A program made the position numbers and the translations under genes. Shown here one piece after another: positions 1 through 23,239 of a stretch of 64,000 bases of DNA. The notes under the pieces are model-generated. The model did no database searches, had not been told where the DNA came from, and saw only the letters and a program-made list of their open reading frames with translations. The stretch covers positions 12,515,280 through 12,579,279 of the forward strand of contig NC_080710.1 in the NCBI RefSeq assembly GCF_019097595.1, written 5' to 3'. How positions within the stretch are numbered: position 1 is the first letter of the stretch; each line of letters starts with the position of its first letter. This stretch comes from Hemibagrus wyckioides (Eukaryota > Chordata > Actinopteri > Siluriformes > Bagridae).

Positions 1-404
1 TAAAAAGAAAGCTGTTAATTCTAGAGTAGAGAATCATACAGATATTTAACACAAATAGAAACCTTCTGTTTTAATTAAATTAAATGTAGAATGGAGCAAC
101 TAAAGACAAATCGTAGGCAGCGCCTTTAGAAGACATTTTAAAATACAGTGTATATTTCTCCATGCTTTTATGTAGAATTTTGAACCTGGTTAGTTTTGTT
201 TTGCTTTTGTTGTAGAAAAGAAAGTGGAATGCAAGCTCTTGTGAAAATTCATAGAACAAGTTGTGCAAGCAGTGCAAGTTTTTTCTAACCCTCTTGTTTA
301 CTAACTGATATTCTTAGTCTATGAATAGGATTAGGTTTTCTATGAGAAGACCCATACCAGGTTTGTTGGATAAAACACACATTCTTCTCAGGCGAGGTAC
401 ATAT

Positions 405-900
405 TACTGAAGTATTCAAGTCTTTACAACCAGACAACAAGCCATCAGACTCCTCAATGCACAGAGACTGGACTGACACACACACACACATTCAGCTGTA
501 CTCTGTTTCTGTGCTCACACTGCAATTTTTACACACAAAACCTTTGTCTAAAATTTTGTCTTAAACTTTTTGTACTACTTTCTTATGTTCTTTAAAGCTG
601 CTTTGAGACAATGTCCATTGTTAAATGCTCTATACAACCAAAGTATCTTTACAGAACTGTATACTGGTCAGTGCTGCTCTGTGTACATTACTATAGTGTA
701 GTGTACTGTACTGTACTGTAGTTGTATTGTACTTTCTTGTAGTTGTTTTGCACTGTCCCTGGCTTTGCACTGTTTTTGTACAAATTTGCACACACGCATT
801 TAATGTACTTAGTCCCAAGTTCTGTGTTATTTTATGAAGCTCTCTGTTTTTTTTTTTTTTTGTACAGTAGCACCCGGGTCCTACATTAATTCATTTCACT
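405..900 (+). mobile_element. 3' tail of a LINE-like retroposon (copy 1)
   Basis: The same succession (a CATCAGACTCCTCAA-like segment, TTTGCACTGTTT, TTTGCACAC, TAGCACC-GGGTCCT, TTTCACT) appears at 14455-14710 and 59820-60430. It is non-coding and marks a dispersed fish LINE family with a long 3' UTR. Confidence 0.5.
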
Positions 901-916
901 AATGTAAAAGCACACA

Positions 917-1951
917 CCATGCTGTGCATAAGTATTCACCCCTTAGGAATATTTTCATATTCTGTAGTGTAATAATCTGGAATTAAGTTGGGTTTAACTG
1001 GGATTATATATCATGAATCTACACAGTAACCCATAATATTAAAGTGGGGGAAATAATCTATATAGTTTTGCAAAATTACTGAATAATATAGAATGTGAAA
1101 TTGTGATTGTATAAGTATTCACACCCATTGCACCAGAAATCACTTCTGGTACAGCCTTAAGATATATAAGTATTTGTATGGAGTTGACCTTTGTGCAATG
1201 AAAGTGTCTTCATGTGATATTAATATAGCCATTCACTAAAAGTCAGTGACTGGGTATGGTGTGGGTATTAATACTTTGTGTAACTATGGACAATCAACTA
1301 TCTTTTTCTTCTCACATTGCTAATCTTTACAACATCAGAAAGATTTATCCATTTCTATCCACACAAGTCATTTAGGTGCTTGTTTCAATCCCATGCCATT
1401 TTGAGCCTATTGTAACTCGCTCCTGGAAGTTTACCTCAGAGTACAATTCAACCTATTCAGCTGATCCAGAATGGATCAGTTTCCTATTCAAAGATGTCCC
1501 TCACCACCCCACTGCAATACTCCCTCCACTGACATCCTGTAGCTGCCTGCATCATAGGCAAAAACGGACCATCAGCCTTTCACCTTAAAGCTCTTTTCAC
1601 ACCCTGCACCACATCATGCTCCATCTGATCCTCCGGCACTGCTGATCTGATCTCTCATGGTATCTATCAAGACTTCTCTGTTCTGGCACCAAGGTGCTGG
1701 AATAAACTTCTCCTAAATGTCTGCACAGCTAAATCACGGTCAACGTCTAAAGACCTACCTCTTCCTGAAGTACTTAAATTAGCACTTAAAAAATTGTGTT
1801 GTCTGTGTGTTATATTGCCTCCCAACAGATTTTTTAGAATGATGAATTCAATATTATGGTGTAGATTTATACCATAATCCCTTTTAAATTTAATGATGGA
1901 AATTGTATTCATGTTTAAGGGCAGGGTGAATATTTATGTAAGACATTGTAT
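917..1951. mobile_element. TIR-bounded repeat carrying a LINE fragment
   Basis: GTGCATAAGTATTCACCCC at the left is matched by the inverse of GGGTGAATATTTATGTAAG at the right. Between them a piece at about 1600-1800 (plus strand) resembles the C-terminal end of a LINE ORF2 (LAPRCWNKLLLNVCTAKSR). This occupies most of the visible part of the KIFC2 intron that runs off the left edge. Confidence 0.5.
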
Positions 1952-1973
1952 AGATTTTGTCGGTGAAGCTGAC

Positions 1974-13466
<11,493 letters not shown>

Positions 13467-14454
13467 CTTCCCTGGGGTACACTTTACTACTCACTGTCGA
13501 CTGCAGAAAACACACTCCGGCTTTTTTAGAACATCCCCCACTCTGCTTGTGCTGCAACACACAGATACATACAAGCAATAGCAGGCTAAACGTATCTGAT
13601 CTCAGTAATCATATCCATGTCATATCCACATTGGAAAAAAAATAATGAGAGAATCCTCTGGATCTTCTGGAAAAGACATAGATCTCTTAAGTGAGAAAGC
13701 TGATTAAAGGTTGAAGCTTGAGCTTCTGCTCACTCAGTAGGCATTACATCGCTTGCTCTTTGTTCCTTGCAGTGGAATGAATTGTTTAGTCCCCGGAGGT
13801 TGCCTATGGTCTTACCCATACATCAAGCTGCTCCTTCAGCAGCATTCTTCTCTCTCTACATTCTTCTGGCCCAGATTGCAGCTCTACATGGTGCTGATGA
13901 GATGAGCTCTTCCACAGCTACATTTCTTTCTACTCCTCCCCCTCCTTCTCCGACACGGACACTGTGTCCCTCTCTTTCCCCCCTCCTCCCTCACTGACAC
14001 CAGCTGCAGAAAGTGTACTCGGTGCTCTGCAGAGAGGCAGGTATCGATTGCATGCGGTCAGGAGCTCTGTGTTAATACAGTGTTTATGTGATGTTCAACA
14101 GGAACATTGTTCATGGATGATGTATTTAACACATTCATTGATCCATAAGATCAGACAGACTATGGAAACATATTAACCTACGATTATAGTTACAGCGTTA
14201 ACTACTGTTAGGATCATGCTGTTACAGAAAATGAATCACCTTCTGACCAATCAGAATCAAGCATTAAGCAGCTGTATTAAGTTCTCTTATTACATTTTAC
14301 AGCCGAAGCACATCATAGCTGCATGAACCAAGGCACTTTCCACTTCAGTGATGTTGTTCTTTGTTGTCTTTGCACATCACATTTAAATGCTGCTCTAAAA
14401 TGTTGCTGTCATATGTCTACATAGGTCTAAAAAAACAAAGCATCCGTATTTGCA

Positions 14455-14710
14455 CTCAGAACCACACAGACTATATAGTGGTCAGTGCTATTTTATGCAT
14501 CTGTCCTGTAGTGTATTGTATTGTCTGTTTGCAGTGTCTTTTGACCTGCACTGTTTGCACAAGGTTGCACACATGCACTTTATTTGATGGGTTAATGAAG
14601 CTCTGTCTTTATGAAGCTCTCTGTCTTTATGTAGCACCAGGGTCTTAAAGGCACATTGCTGTTTAATTTCACTACATACTGCATCAGCTATATATACAGT
14701 GACTTTAAAC
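14455..14710 (+). mobile_element. 3' tail of the same LINE-like retroposon (copy 2)
   Basis: Shares TTTGCACAAGGTTGCACACA, TAGCACCAGGGTCTT and TGCATCAGCTATATATAC with the tail at 59820-60430. Lies in the spacer upstream of KIFC2. Confidence 0.5.
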
Positions 14711-14974
14711 TGATGAGATGGATGGCAAGCTCTGTGTGGTGATGTAACCCTGTCCTTCATTAGTGCTCCAGGTGCTCCTCCTCTCTCTATGTTTTCTGTT
14801 TAATCTCTTGGTAATACCTCACACACAGCAGAACATTTACTCAAGACCACCTGCTCCTGAACATGTCCCAGCTAAATTTAGAGTTATGTAACTGAATTAA
14901 ACTCTGGGGAAGAGGAAAAGTGGATGATCAAATTAAAAGACAAAAGTTTTTACACACATTTTGCACTCACTAAA

Positions 14975-15765
14975 CACTTTGGGAAGACCTGCAAATCTAC
15001 TCATTTATGCAGTTGTTTAATCAGTCAATCCTCTATCAGCAGTGCAATGCATTACAATCATGCAGATAAAGAAATTTTCACATTAACCATTTTGAATATG
15101 GCAGACAGGCTGGTTTCAGTACATCTCAAACTGCTGATATCATAGGATTTACTTAGAATGAAAAACAAAAATAAAAGTGTGTAATGGTTCTATTGGTGGA
15201 AGTGAGAGAGGTCTAAGGAAAATGGCCAGATACTGGTCATTTTCCAGTCTTCAACTGTCCAGTTTTAGTGAGTCTGTGCCCACTGTAACATTAGCTTCCT
15301 GTTCTTGGTTGACCAGAGTAGAATTTGATGTGGTCTTCTACTGCTGTAACTTGTCCACCATAAGATCTGACACTGTATGTGTTTTGAGACGCTTTTCTGC
15401 TCACCATGGTTATAAAGAGTGATTATATCCTTTCTTTGAGCTTGAACTGATCTGAACATGTTCGTTTGACGTTTCCCATCAACAAAACATTAACACTAAC
15501 AAAACCGTCACTCAATGGTTCTTTAATTTTCCTCCACACCATTCTCTGGGATGAAAGTTCCAAAACTTCTGATCTCCTGTTAGTTAAAGCTCTTCAATCA
15601 TGAAACATTTCACTCCATTTTTCCCTCCATTCTGGTGTTTGATGTGAATCTGTATCCACACAATCATATACATGTGCTGCTGTCATATGATGGGCTGATT
15701 CGATAATTGCATGGATGAATAGGAGTACAGGTGTTCCTAACAAAGTGCTCACAGAGTGTATAAAT
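14975..15765. mobile_element. Longer copy of the AGGAACACCT repeat family
   Basis: Contains ATGCAGTTGTTTAATCAGTC and AGTGCAATGCATTACAATCA on the left and ends GTGTTCCTAACAAAGTGCTC, the inverse of the left end seen at 7155 and 54590. The ends point inward, as in a TIR element. No open transposase frame. Confidence 0.55.
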
Positions 15766-15888
15766 CCTGACTCTCATAAATCATCCGTAAACTGAGCCTT
15801 CATATAATATTCTACACATGCTGTATCGGCATCACACAATTGACTACACATAAATGCACAATATAATCACACTCTCCGCTGTCACCCA

Positions 15889-16125
15889 AATGAGGATGGG
15901 TTCCCTTTTGAGCCTGGTTCCTCTCAAGGTTTCTTCCTCATACCATCTAAGGGAGTTTTTCCTTGCCACAGTCGCCTCAGTCACCTCAGGCTTGCTCACT
16001 AGGGATAACCTCTCGGACTGTTGTCTGTTTATATGTTTGTTGTTTTCTTATGTAAAGCTGCTTTGAGACAATGCGCTGTGTTAAAAGTGTTATACAAATA
16101 AAATTGAATTGAATTGAATCATAAT
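15889..16125 (+). mobile_element. Dispersed retroposon with ATTGA-type tail (best copy)
   Basis: Contains GAGCCTGGTTCCTCTCAAGG, GGGAGTTTTTCCTTGCCACA, AAGCTGCTTTGAGACAATG and ends ATTGAATTGAATTGAA. Such short tandem tails are typical of L2/CR1-type retroposition. Partial copies of the same family lie at 577-650, 2825-2905 and 22595-22785 (plus) and 7430-7565 and 30495-30600 (minus). Confidence 0.6.
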
Positions 16126-16634
16126 TGATCATATTGCTTCTGTGAGATGTAAATGCAGCCATTCATGGTGCTTAAGCACTTGTCAGGATGTAATTAAGAG
16201 TGATTAAATGGCTGGTGTTAGAGTGCTAATCTGAAGGGTTCATATAAGGTTTTCACAAGGCTCTCAAAAAAGCACTGTCAGTAACAAGAAGGAAGAAGTC
16301 CCTATTGTGCACAAGGTTTCATGTTCAGTGGTGCTGTACTGCACTGTACATAGCTCTAGATAGGAAACATTGTGATCAAGGAAAGCACATAGAGAAATAA
16401 CGGAGATAAATACTTTATTTATTCGAAAGTTTAATAAAAAAATGTTACAAATTCCTCAAGGTTGTTAACATTAGCAGCTTTAACATCAACATCAACAATT
16501 CTACAGCTTTTTTTTTTTACTTAAAGCTGTTTTATACTAAAACACATTCTAATAACAATCCTGTAACAATAAGAGTGATAGACAGGATGTTTAACCAACC
16601 AGGAGCAAAAGAGTGTGAGAATATTAGATTATTC

Positions 16635-16925
16635 TCTACGCCGCTTATCCTACTGGGTCACAGGGAACCTGAAGTCTATCCCAGGAGACTCGGGCAGGGT
16701 ACAGCCTGGACAGAAAGCTAGTCTACTGCAGTGTTTGATCACACACACTTGCCCACTATAAACAATTTAAAGATGCCAATCAGCCTACAGTGCATGTCTT
16801 TGGAGTTGGAGAGAAAACTTGAGTACCTGGAGGAAACCTAGAGCATGCAAACTCCTCACATACAGAGGAGGAAAACAAACCCCCAACCCTGGAGGTGTGA
16901 AGTAAACATTCTGACCACCAAACCA
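16635..16925 (+). repeat. Dispersed repeat with AGATGCCAATCAGCCTACA core (copy 1)
   Basis: CGCTTATCCTACTGGGTCAC, AGATGCCAATCAGCCTACAG, GCATGTCTTTGGAGTTGGAG and AACCACTGGG. Recurs at 35975-36235 and in part at 63390-63510 and 26965-27010. A common fish interspersed repeat whose class I cannot assign. Confidence 0.55.
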
Positions 16926-17756
16926 CTGGGTATTATAATATCTAAGGAAAAAGGATTCATGACTGATGAGGGTTTAGTGATTTCTTGCTGAAGAGTATTA
17001 TTGTTCTTGTGTTTGGTGGTTAGTGAATGACAGATGAAGATCAGCTGATTTATTCTGCTGGTGGAAGTTGCTGAGCTACAGCATACAGGATATAATCCTA
17101 TATAGGGCATTCTGCTATCTAGGCACAATCCCAAACAGCAGTACACTGCGAACACTATTTCTGCTCAGGTATAGGGTACACTGTCATGCAAAAGCCAATC
17201 AGTGAATGTGCAACAGAACACAATTTGTGATTCTGCCATAGAAAAATAGTGATTGTTGGAAATTGTTGCTCTATATGTAACATTACTTTTTGAAAAAATG
17301 TTTAATTAGAAAAGTAGTAAATTCATGCCATCATATGCAATTATTTAGACACCATGAGTTCAGACACACATGTTAAGCAGACTCAGATTTAAGTTTGAAT
17401 AATGTGAGAATTTGAAGGTGATAATCCATCCTCAGCCTGAGTTGACATGCTCATATTTATTATCATGGCTGATATGGAGAAATGAGATGTAGCAGGTAAA
17501 CAAATGCTGCTTCCTTAAGCAACAGTTTCTTTTAGTGCATGTTTGTTATATCTGTTATATTTTATACTATCTGACAAAGTTTGCTTTATGTACATTTGGC
17601 TGTGTTTGAGTCTCTGGTCACTGTTGTTACTGCCAGCTAGTAAACACACCATGTCCTATGAGGTATTCAGCGATAGCACCAGACTATGGAGAAGGAAAAC
17701 AAAATCATTTGATGAGCTTCAAGTAGCATTTCACTAGTTGTGGTAACTCAAAGGGT

Positions 17757-18307
17757 TCAGTCCCAGCCCTTTAGATCATGAAGAAATGTGTCTAAAGCTG
17801 TCTTAGTTGTCCAGCACCCTACAGCCATGGAGACTTTCAGACTCCACCCCAACAGCCCTCCGGTTCCCTGTGAAGATATCAGAGAGGCCAGGCTGCTGAC
17901 TCTGACCTTGGGGGCAACAAGAGCTGGAAGGCTGAGGGCTATGCTGCCCACCACACCAGTCCCACTGGCAGCAAACAGACACACTGTCAGAGCACACGAG
18001 AGAGCTGACAAGGACACACAGCGTGTCATGATCATCAAGCAGTCCTCCGAGAGCCAATTGGAGAGCATCGGAAGAAGCGAAGAACCAATCAGGAGTACAT
18101 GGGCAGTCCAATGATCTTCACTGAGCCATAAAAAGCCGAAGGCAGACAGGGAAGGACCGATGATCTCACCTGCCCATTCTAGATCTCTCTGGACCTGAAA
18201 TAGAGCTGGGGGCAGAGGGATAATAGCCAGAAATGAAGAGAATGCGATGAGGAAAAAACCTACTGATGGAGCTCGGTGGTCCTGCACACAGAGAGAGTGA
18301 GAGAGAG

Positions 18308-18362
<55 letters not shown>

Positions 18363-19417
18363 GAGAGAGAGAGTGAGTGAGTGTGAGAGTGAGTAAACAT
18401 TATTATATACACTTATATGCAATTTGGAATAATTACAATCTGCTATTTTTCCCCTTTAAAGGCTAGCAAATAGACACATCTTACATAGGGTCCTGATACT
18501 GACTAATAAATGTTACATTTCTCAGTCCCTCCAGGATCACAACTGCAAAATGAATGTAAAATTACGCAAACTTCGCAATATTTGGAGGACACTGCAATTT
18601 TTAAAAAAATTACAGATGATTTTCTGCAGATTTGGGCCAAGATTAGTCACATGATGTCATCACAACACACATTCACACATTATCTTAACTGGTGATGGTA
18701 TAAAAGAAGAATCCTGTGCTTGCAATTTCGAGACAATTCAAGCAGTTTTCTGAAAAATACAAAAGCACAAAAAGTCACATGAAAATCAAGCTATTTTGAC
18801 CAAAACAATCACGAAGAACCCTGGGTCGAGATCCTGAAGGGACTGGTTACTCAATATGTTGCTTTTCCAAACATGACTACTGGTATTACATAGTGGTACA
18901 TTCTGACATGTGTGTCTCTTAAACACATATGTTTACATGTACACATCATTTCAGCACCTAACATTTCCAAAAAAGATTTGACATAACCGGAGAAGTGCAA
19001 CAGATCAGCATGTGATCAAAAAATACCTAAACCATATGCGTGTTTACACACATCACCAGATCTGGATGATGATCAGTCAACACTCACTACAAAATGGAGA
19101 CGTATGTCTACATGTGACCACTTTTCCAGAAATTTTCAGGACTTGGATTTCTTTTTTTTTTTTATAAAGGCCACGTCAGAGCAAGCCACATGAAAAGAGT
19201 TCAGTCAGTAACGCACATAGAGCAAGTTACTGTATCCTGCAGCAAAACTTACAGTCTGACTAAAAGGTCAAACGGGGAAGCGGTTAGTGGTCTGTGCAGC
19301 TGAATAAGGCTTTATTTGTTTATTTTTTACCCTGAACAGGTGAAAAGCAGCAGGCAGAGCTGAGAGCAACAGAACAATGTTTGCAGAGACTGGGATCAAC
19401 TCGCGTACAAAGTCCAT
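17757..19417 (-). CDS. tmem276: Small multi-pass membrane protein, TMEM276-like
   Basis: Two exons, 19417-19331 and 18281-17757, join in phase 0 at AGG|GTAAAA and CAG|GAC to give 203 residues. The protein is strongly hydrophobic, with likely membrane segments near residues 8-28, 37-57, 66-82, 88-105 and 112-155 and a short polar C-terminus ending LHDLKGWD. I identify it only from remembered resemblance to human TMEM276: a shared pattern around AFGFLWLSEDHWTAHVLL and around AVGCWTTKTALDT near the C-terminus. TMEM276 also neighbours KIFC2 on human 8q24.3, and here KIFC2 is the next gene downstream on the same strand. No function is known to me. The acceptor of the single intron is preceded by a long CT microsatellite. 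A candidate AATAAA lies at 17456-17461. The gene call is safer than the name. Confidence 0.62.
18293..18382 (+). repeat. (GA)n microsatellite, forms polypyrimidine tract of the TMEM276-like acceptor
   Basis: On the minus strand it is a CT run of about 90 bases ending about 10 bases before the acceptor of exon 2. Confidence 0.95.
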
Positions 19418-19724
19418 CAGTGCCCTGTGGAGTGGAAGATAAACGTGCTTGTTAAACGCAATTTAATGTATGCTGAGCAAATATGTTGATCTGAATATGA
19501 TGAGCAAATCCTTCATAAAGTTTAACATACACACACACAGCAGCTAGGAAAATGCATAGAGCAATAGAAATATTGCTATTACTTCATATTAATGAAGTAC
19601 ATGTAGTTTTACTCTCATTGGATTGGGACACTTTGTACTAGAGAGTAGGATCAGAGGCCCTTCAACCCACATACTGCAATTCAGCCTTTCACCTGAAGGT
19701 GGCAGCAAAACGCGTTAATAGAGT

Positions 19725-19725
19725 T

Positions 19726-19779
<54 letters not shown>
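19725..19779 (+). repeat. (TAGA)n microsatellite
   Basis: About 13 units in the spacer upstream of the TMEM276-like gene. Confidence 0.95.
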
Positions 19780-20993
19780 CTTTATTCATCCCAATGGGAA
19801 ATTTACAAACAAAATTTACAGTTTTGAGGCTTTTAATTTCTCTGACTACATCTACAAGTAAATTAATTTAGGTGATTGATGGAAAGCGTTAAGAATTTAA
19901 ACCCTTTCGTGAATTATTGAAAGAGTCTTTATCTAAAGTCAACTAAGTATTAGAATTTATGATTGCTAGTTTGTCCGATTACTTTTGGTCTATGAAATAA
20001 GAGGGAATCACATATGCTGTCTTTCCTACACTGTTCAGCTGATTTGGATGTAAATAGCCTCAAGGTAGACCGGAAGTGTACACACACACACACACACCAC
20101 TGCTATAAGAAATGTATATACTACATTGTAGTTCCTTGTGTATTCATTTTTTAATCTGCATAATGGCTGTAAAGCTACTTTAATTTGAAGCTAAGCTAAG
20201 ACTGTGAGGAAACTTCACTAGAACAAACTTAACAAGACAAATGAAAAAGTAAGGCGTTTGCTCACCCATATATTAAAACCAGCTACATATCTAAACTACC
20301 AGATAATCTCCATCACCTCAGTGTTAAAACAAACAAACAGTAACAGGCAAATGAATCTAAATAGAGAACAAATACACTGCAAAAGATATAAAGAGTCTTA
20401 ATCTGTTCCTGGTGTGAGGATGTGTCCTGCTCTGTCTCTACACACTGGTGCATGGTTAACTCAGTAACTGGAAACTGCACGGTTAAAAACAACCCTTTTA
20501 TACACAGCCTATGCCGCAATAACACCATAAACGACTGCATGACATATAGAAAAATCCCTTATTAACGTGTTATAACGCATGCCATAAAATATAAAGTTGC
20601 GAAAACATGGCTTTATGCAGTAAGTTATGCAGTACAGTAAGTACACTACTTACGGATAATGGTTCCATTCAAAATGGCTTTTTTCAGAAAATGGACTCAA
20701 AGTGCACTACATAGCGTGTGTTAAAATTCTTTAAGTAGATTCTTCGCCTGTATAAAAACTATTATTATTAGCCCTTACACCATTTACAGCATTTTGTATA
20801 AGAAGCAGAGAGACATTTAGAATTCGACCAGTGTGTGTGTGTGGTGTGTGTGTGTGTGTGTGTGTTGCCCCTTGTGGTTGGGAGTCAAAGTACACACTTA
20901 CCTTTGTAAACAAAACAAAACAACCAGACAAAAAAGCTCCAATAAAATAAAAAATAAAAAAAGAGAATAAAAAAACCCTACACCACACACATA

Positions 20994-21850
20994 CTCTATA
21001 TCGCCAAAAGTTTTGGGGCACCCCTCCAAATCATTGAATTCAGGTGTTGTTTTTCAGTGGTTGGGCTTGGTCCCTTAGTTCCAGTGAAAGGAACTCTTAA
21101 TGCTTCAGCATACCAAGACATTTTGGATAATTTCATGCTCCCAACTTTGTGCGAACAGTTTGGTGATGACCCCTTCCTGTTCCAACATGACTGTACACCA
21201 GTACACAAAGCAAGGTCCATAAAGACATGGATGAGTAAGTTTGGTGTGGAGGAACTTCACAGAGTCCTGACCTCAACCTGAAAGAACACCTTTGGGATGA
21301 ATTACAGACTCTGAGCCAGAACTTCTCCTCCAACATCAGTGCCTGACCTCACAAATGCGCTTCTAGTGGAATGGTTAAAAAATCCCATAAACACACTCCT
21401 AAACCTTGTGGAAAGCCTTCCCAGAAGAGTTGAAGCTGTTATAGCTGCAAAGGGCGGGACAACTCCATATTACATTCACTTGCATGTAAAGGCTGATGTC
21501 CCAGTTTTGGCCTGGCTCACAGTCTCCGCTCTAATTCATCTCAAAGTTGTTCTATCAGGTTGAGGTCAGGACTCTGCAGGCCAGTCAAGTTCCTCCACAC
21601 CAAACTCTCTCATCCATGTCTTTATGGACCTTGCTTTGTGCACTGGTGTGCAGTCATGTTGGAACAGGAAGGGGTCATCACCAAACTGTTCCCACAAAAT
21701 TGGGAGCATGAAATTGTCAAAAATGTCTTGGTATGCTGAAACATTAAGAGTTCCTTTCACCGGACCTAAGGGGCCAAGCCCAACTCCTGAAAAACAACAC
21801 CTGAATTCAATGATTTGGAGGGGTGTCCCAAAACATTTGGCAATATAGTG
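20994..21850. mobile_element. Fold-back Tc1-like element
   Basis: The ends are CTCTATATCGCCAAAAG and, inverted, CACTATATTGCCAAATG, both next to TA. The two arms of about 340 bases are inverted copies of one transposase segment (LNASAYQDILDNFMLP, FQHDCTPVHKARSIKTWM on the left; the same from the right on the minus strand). The left copy continues through the transposase C-terminus ([19 protein letters not shown] near 21400) into the centre. Stops in both copies make it non-coding. Confidence 0.85.
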
Positions 21851-22299
21851 TACCTTGCCAATTTACATATTTAGAGGGTAGATAGAAGTACATATCATTT
21901 ATGTTTTGTGAAGAAGGCTAATGCCTGCTGAAAGCATACTGGCATATATTCATATAGATTCAATATTTGTAGGATAAGAAGAAAAGAATGAGTTCATATA
22001 AAACACAGTGTTTTGGTTTGTTGATGGTGGCATGGCTGGCTACTTTATATCATGGGATGCCCTCATGCTCGTGACATTCTGGCTCTCTCTTTTAGTTATG
22101 CAGTCACAGCTATTCTTGCCAGAGCCCCTGCTTGCACTCTCTGCACAATGTACATCCTTTGTTTGCTGTGAGGTTGCTGTGGATGGTACCACACGGATTC
22201 CCTGAAGATGAATTTGGATGTTATCAGTTGCACAGTCTAATGATTGCACTTGCTTATAAACAAACTATGCTCAAGTCTCGTTCATTATACAGTGGATAG

Positions 22300-22450
22300 T
22301 CGAGTCAAGTCAAGAAGCTTTTATTGTCATTCCAACCATATATAGCTGATGCAGTGCATAGTGAAATTAAAAAATGTTTTTTCCAGGATCATGGTGCTAC
22401 ATAAAACAGTAGAGTGCTACATAAGACAACACAGAGCTATATGAAACAAA
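22300..22450 (-). mobile_element. Retroposon tail, inverse of the 60.4 kb end
   Basis: GTCAAGAAGCTTTTATTGTC and TATAGCTGATGCAGTGCATA are the complement of the terminal segment at 60380-60420. A short 3' remnant only. Confidence 0.5.
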
Positions 22451-22594
22451 AAACAACACAGAGCTAAGGAATAAGGAGTAAGTTGTCCTAGCCACATAAA
22501 GTGCATAGGATAGCTTCAACAATGACTTTGATACTTATGCTGAAGATCTTTTCAAAGCACTAAGCACTGCTTAGTTTGTGCTAACACTTAGCAC

Positions 22595-22785
22595 TCCTTT
22601 TGAGCCTAGTTTCATTCAAAGTTTCTACCTCATGTTGTGTCAGGGAGACTTTCTTTGCCACTGTTGTCTCTGGCTTGTCAGTTGAAATCAATCTAAATCT
22701 TTTTCTGTATCTAGGTATCTGTGAAACTGCTTTGTGACAATGTCCATTAATAAAAGTGTATAAATTGAATTGAACTAAATTCAAC
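22595..22785 (+). mobile_element. Second copy of the ATTGA-tail retroposon
   Basis: TTGAGCCTAGTTTCATTCAA, AACTGCTTTGTGACAATGTC and AATTGAATTGAAC match the copy at 15889-16125 with about one change in seven. Confidence 0.55.
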
Positions 22786-22841
22786 AGATCTTTCAAAATA
22801 GTTTTAAATAATAGTAATATAATACATCTGGGTCAAAAAAG

Positions 22842-22847
22842 TTTATT
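22842..22847 (-). terminator. Candidate poly(A) signal for CYP21
   Basis: AATAAA on the minus strand, 393 bases after the CYP21 stop. A second AATAAA overlaps the stop codon itself and is too close to be the likely main signal. Confidence 0.35.
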
Positions 22848-23239
22848 TCCATCTTTGGTACATCTATGAAATGAAAAATGGAAAGTTTTTTTGAAAAGTA
22901 AATTTCAAGTACAGTACAGAAAAGCTCTTCATTAGAGCTTTAAATATTCTTTGCATATTGCTGAGAAACATTTCATCCATTTGATGTGTTTTTGCAAAAT
23001 GTAGAAACTGCCATTTTGCACCAGCTCCAAAGTTTACTTATATAAATAATATAGAAAATACAAGGTTGAACTCAAACCAGATTCTCCAACACTAACAACA
23101 AGGCTTTCGTTAGAAAAATCACTTTGTCATGCATTTCTTTGATATGATTCGATAAATTCTAAACAAATACTATCCTACATTATACGCTAGTTTGAGCTTC
23201 ACAAATACTTAAACAAACTAGACACACTACAGTGATTTA

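Larger units (their letters stand above)
13467..17756. other. Spacer between KIFC2 and the TMEM276-like gene
   Basis: Should hold the KIFC2 promoter and 5' UTR. A pyrimidine-rich block with TCCCCCTCC-like text at 13905-13995 may belong to that region. Otherwise it is repeats: 14455-14710, 14975-15765, 15889-16125 and 16635-16925. No further gene seen. Confidence 0.6.
19418..23239. other. Spacer between the TMEM276-like gene and CYP21
   Basis: Contains the TAGA microsatellite, the fold-back Tc1-like element, retroposon tails at 22300-22450 and 22595-22785, and otherwise unremarkable AT-rich sequence. No further gene seen. The frames around 22000-22250 look like repeat sequence. Confidence 0.6.

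Noticed and set aside
13767..13997. Plus-strand 76-residue frame near the KIFC2 5' end
   Set aside because: Compositionally a CT-rich stretch with no domain and no splice context; more likely promoter-proximal sequence.
17788..18114. Plus-strand frame opposite the TMEM276-like exon
   Set aside because: The minus strand has a spliced hydrophobic protein with good junctions; the plus frame is its shadow.
18282..18422. SLSLS-rich N-terminal extension of the TMEM276-like protein
   Set aside because: It is the CT microsatellite of the intron. Exon 1 at 19417-19331 joins in phase and supplies a sensible start.
22008..22249. Short frames on both strands
   Set aside because: No recognisable protein, no splice partners, surrounded by repeats.
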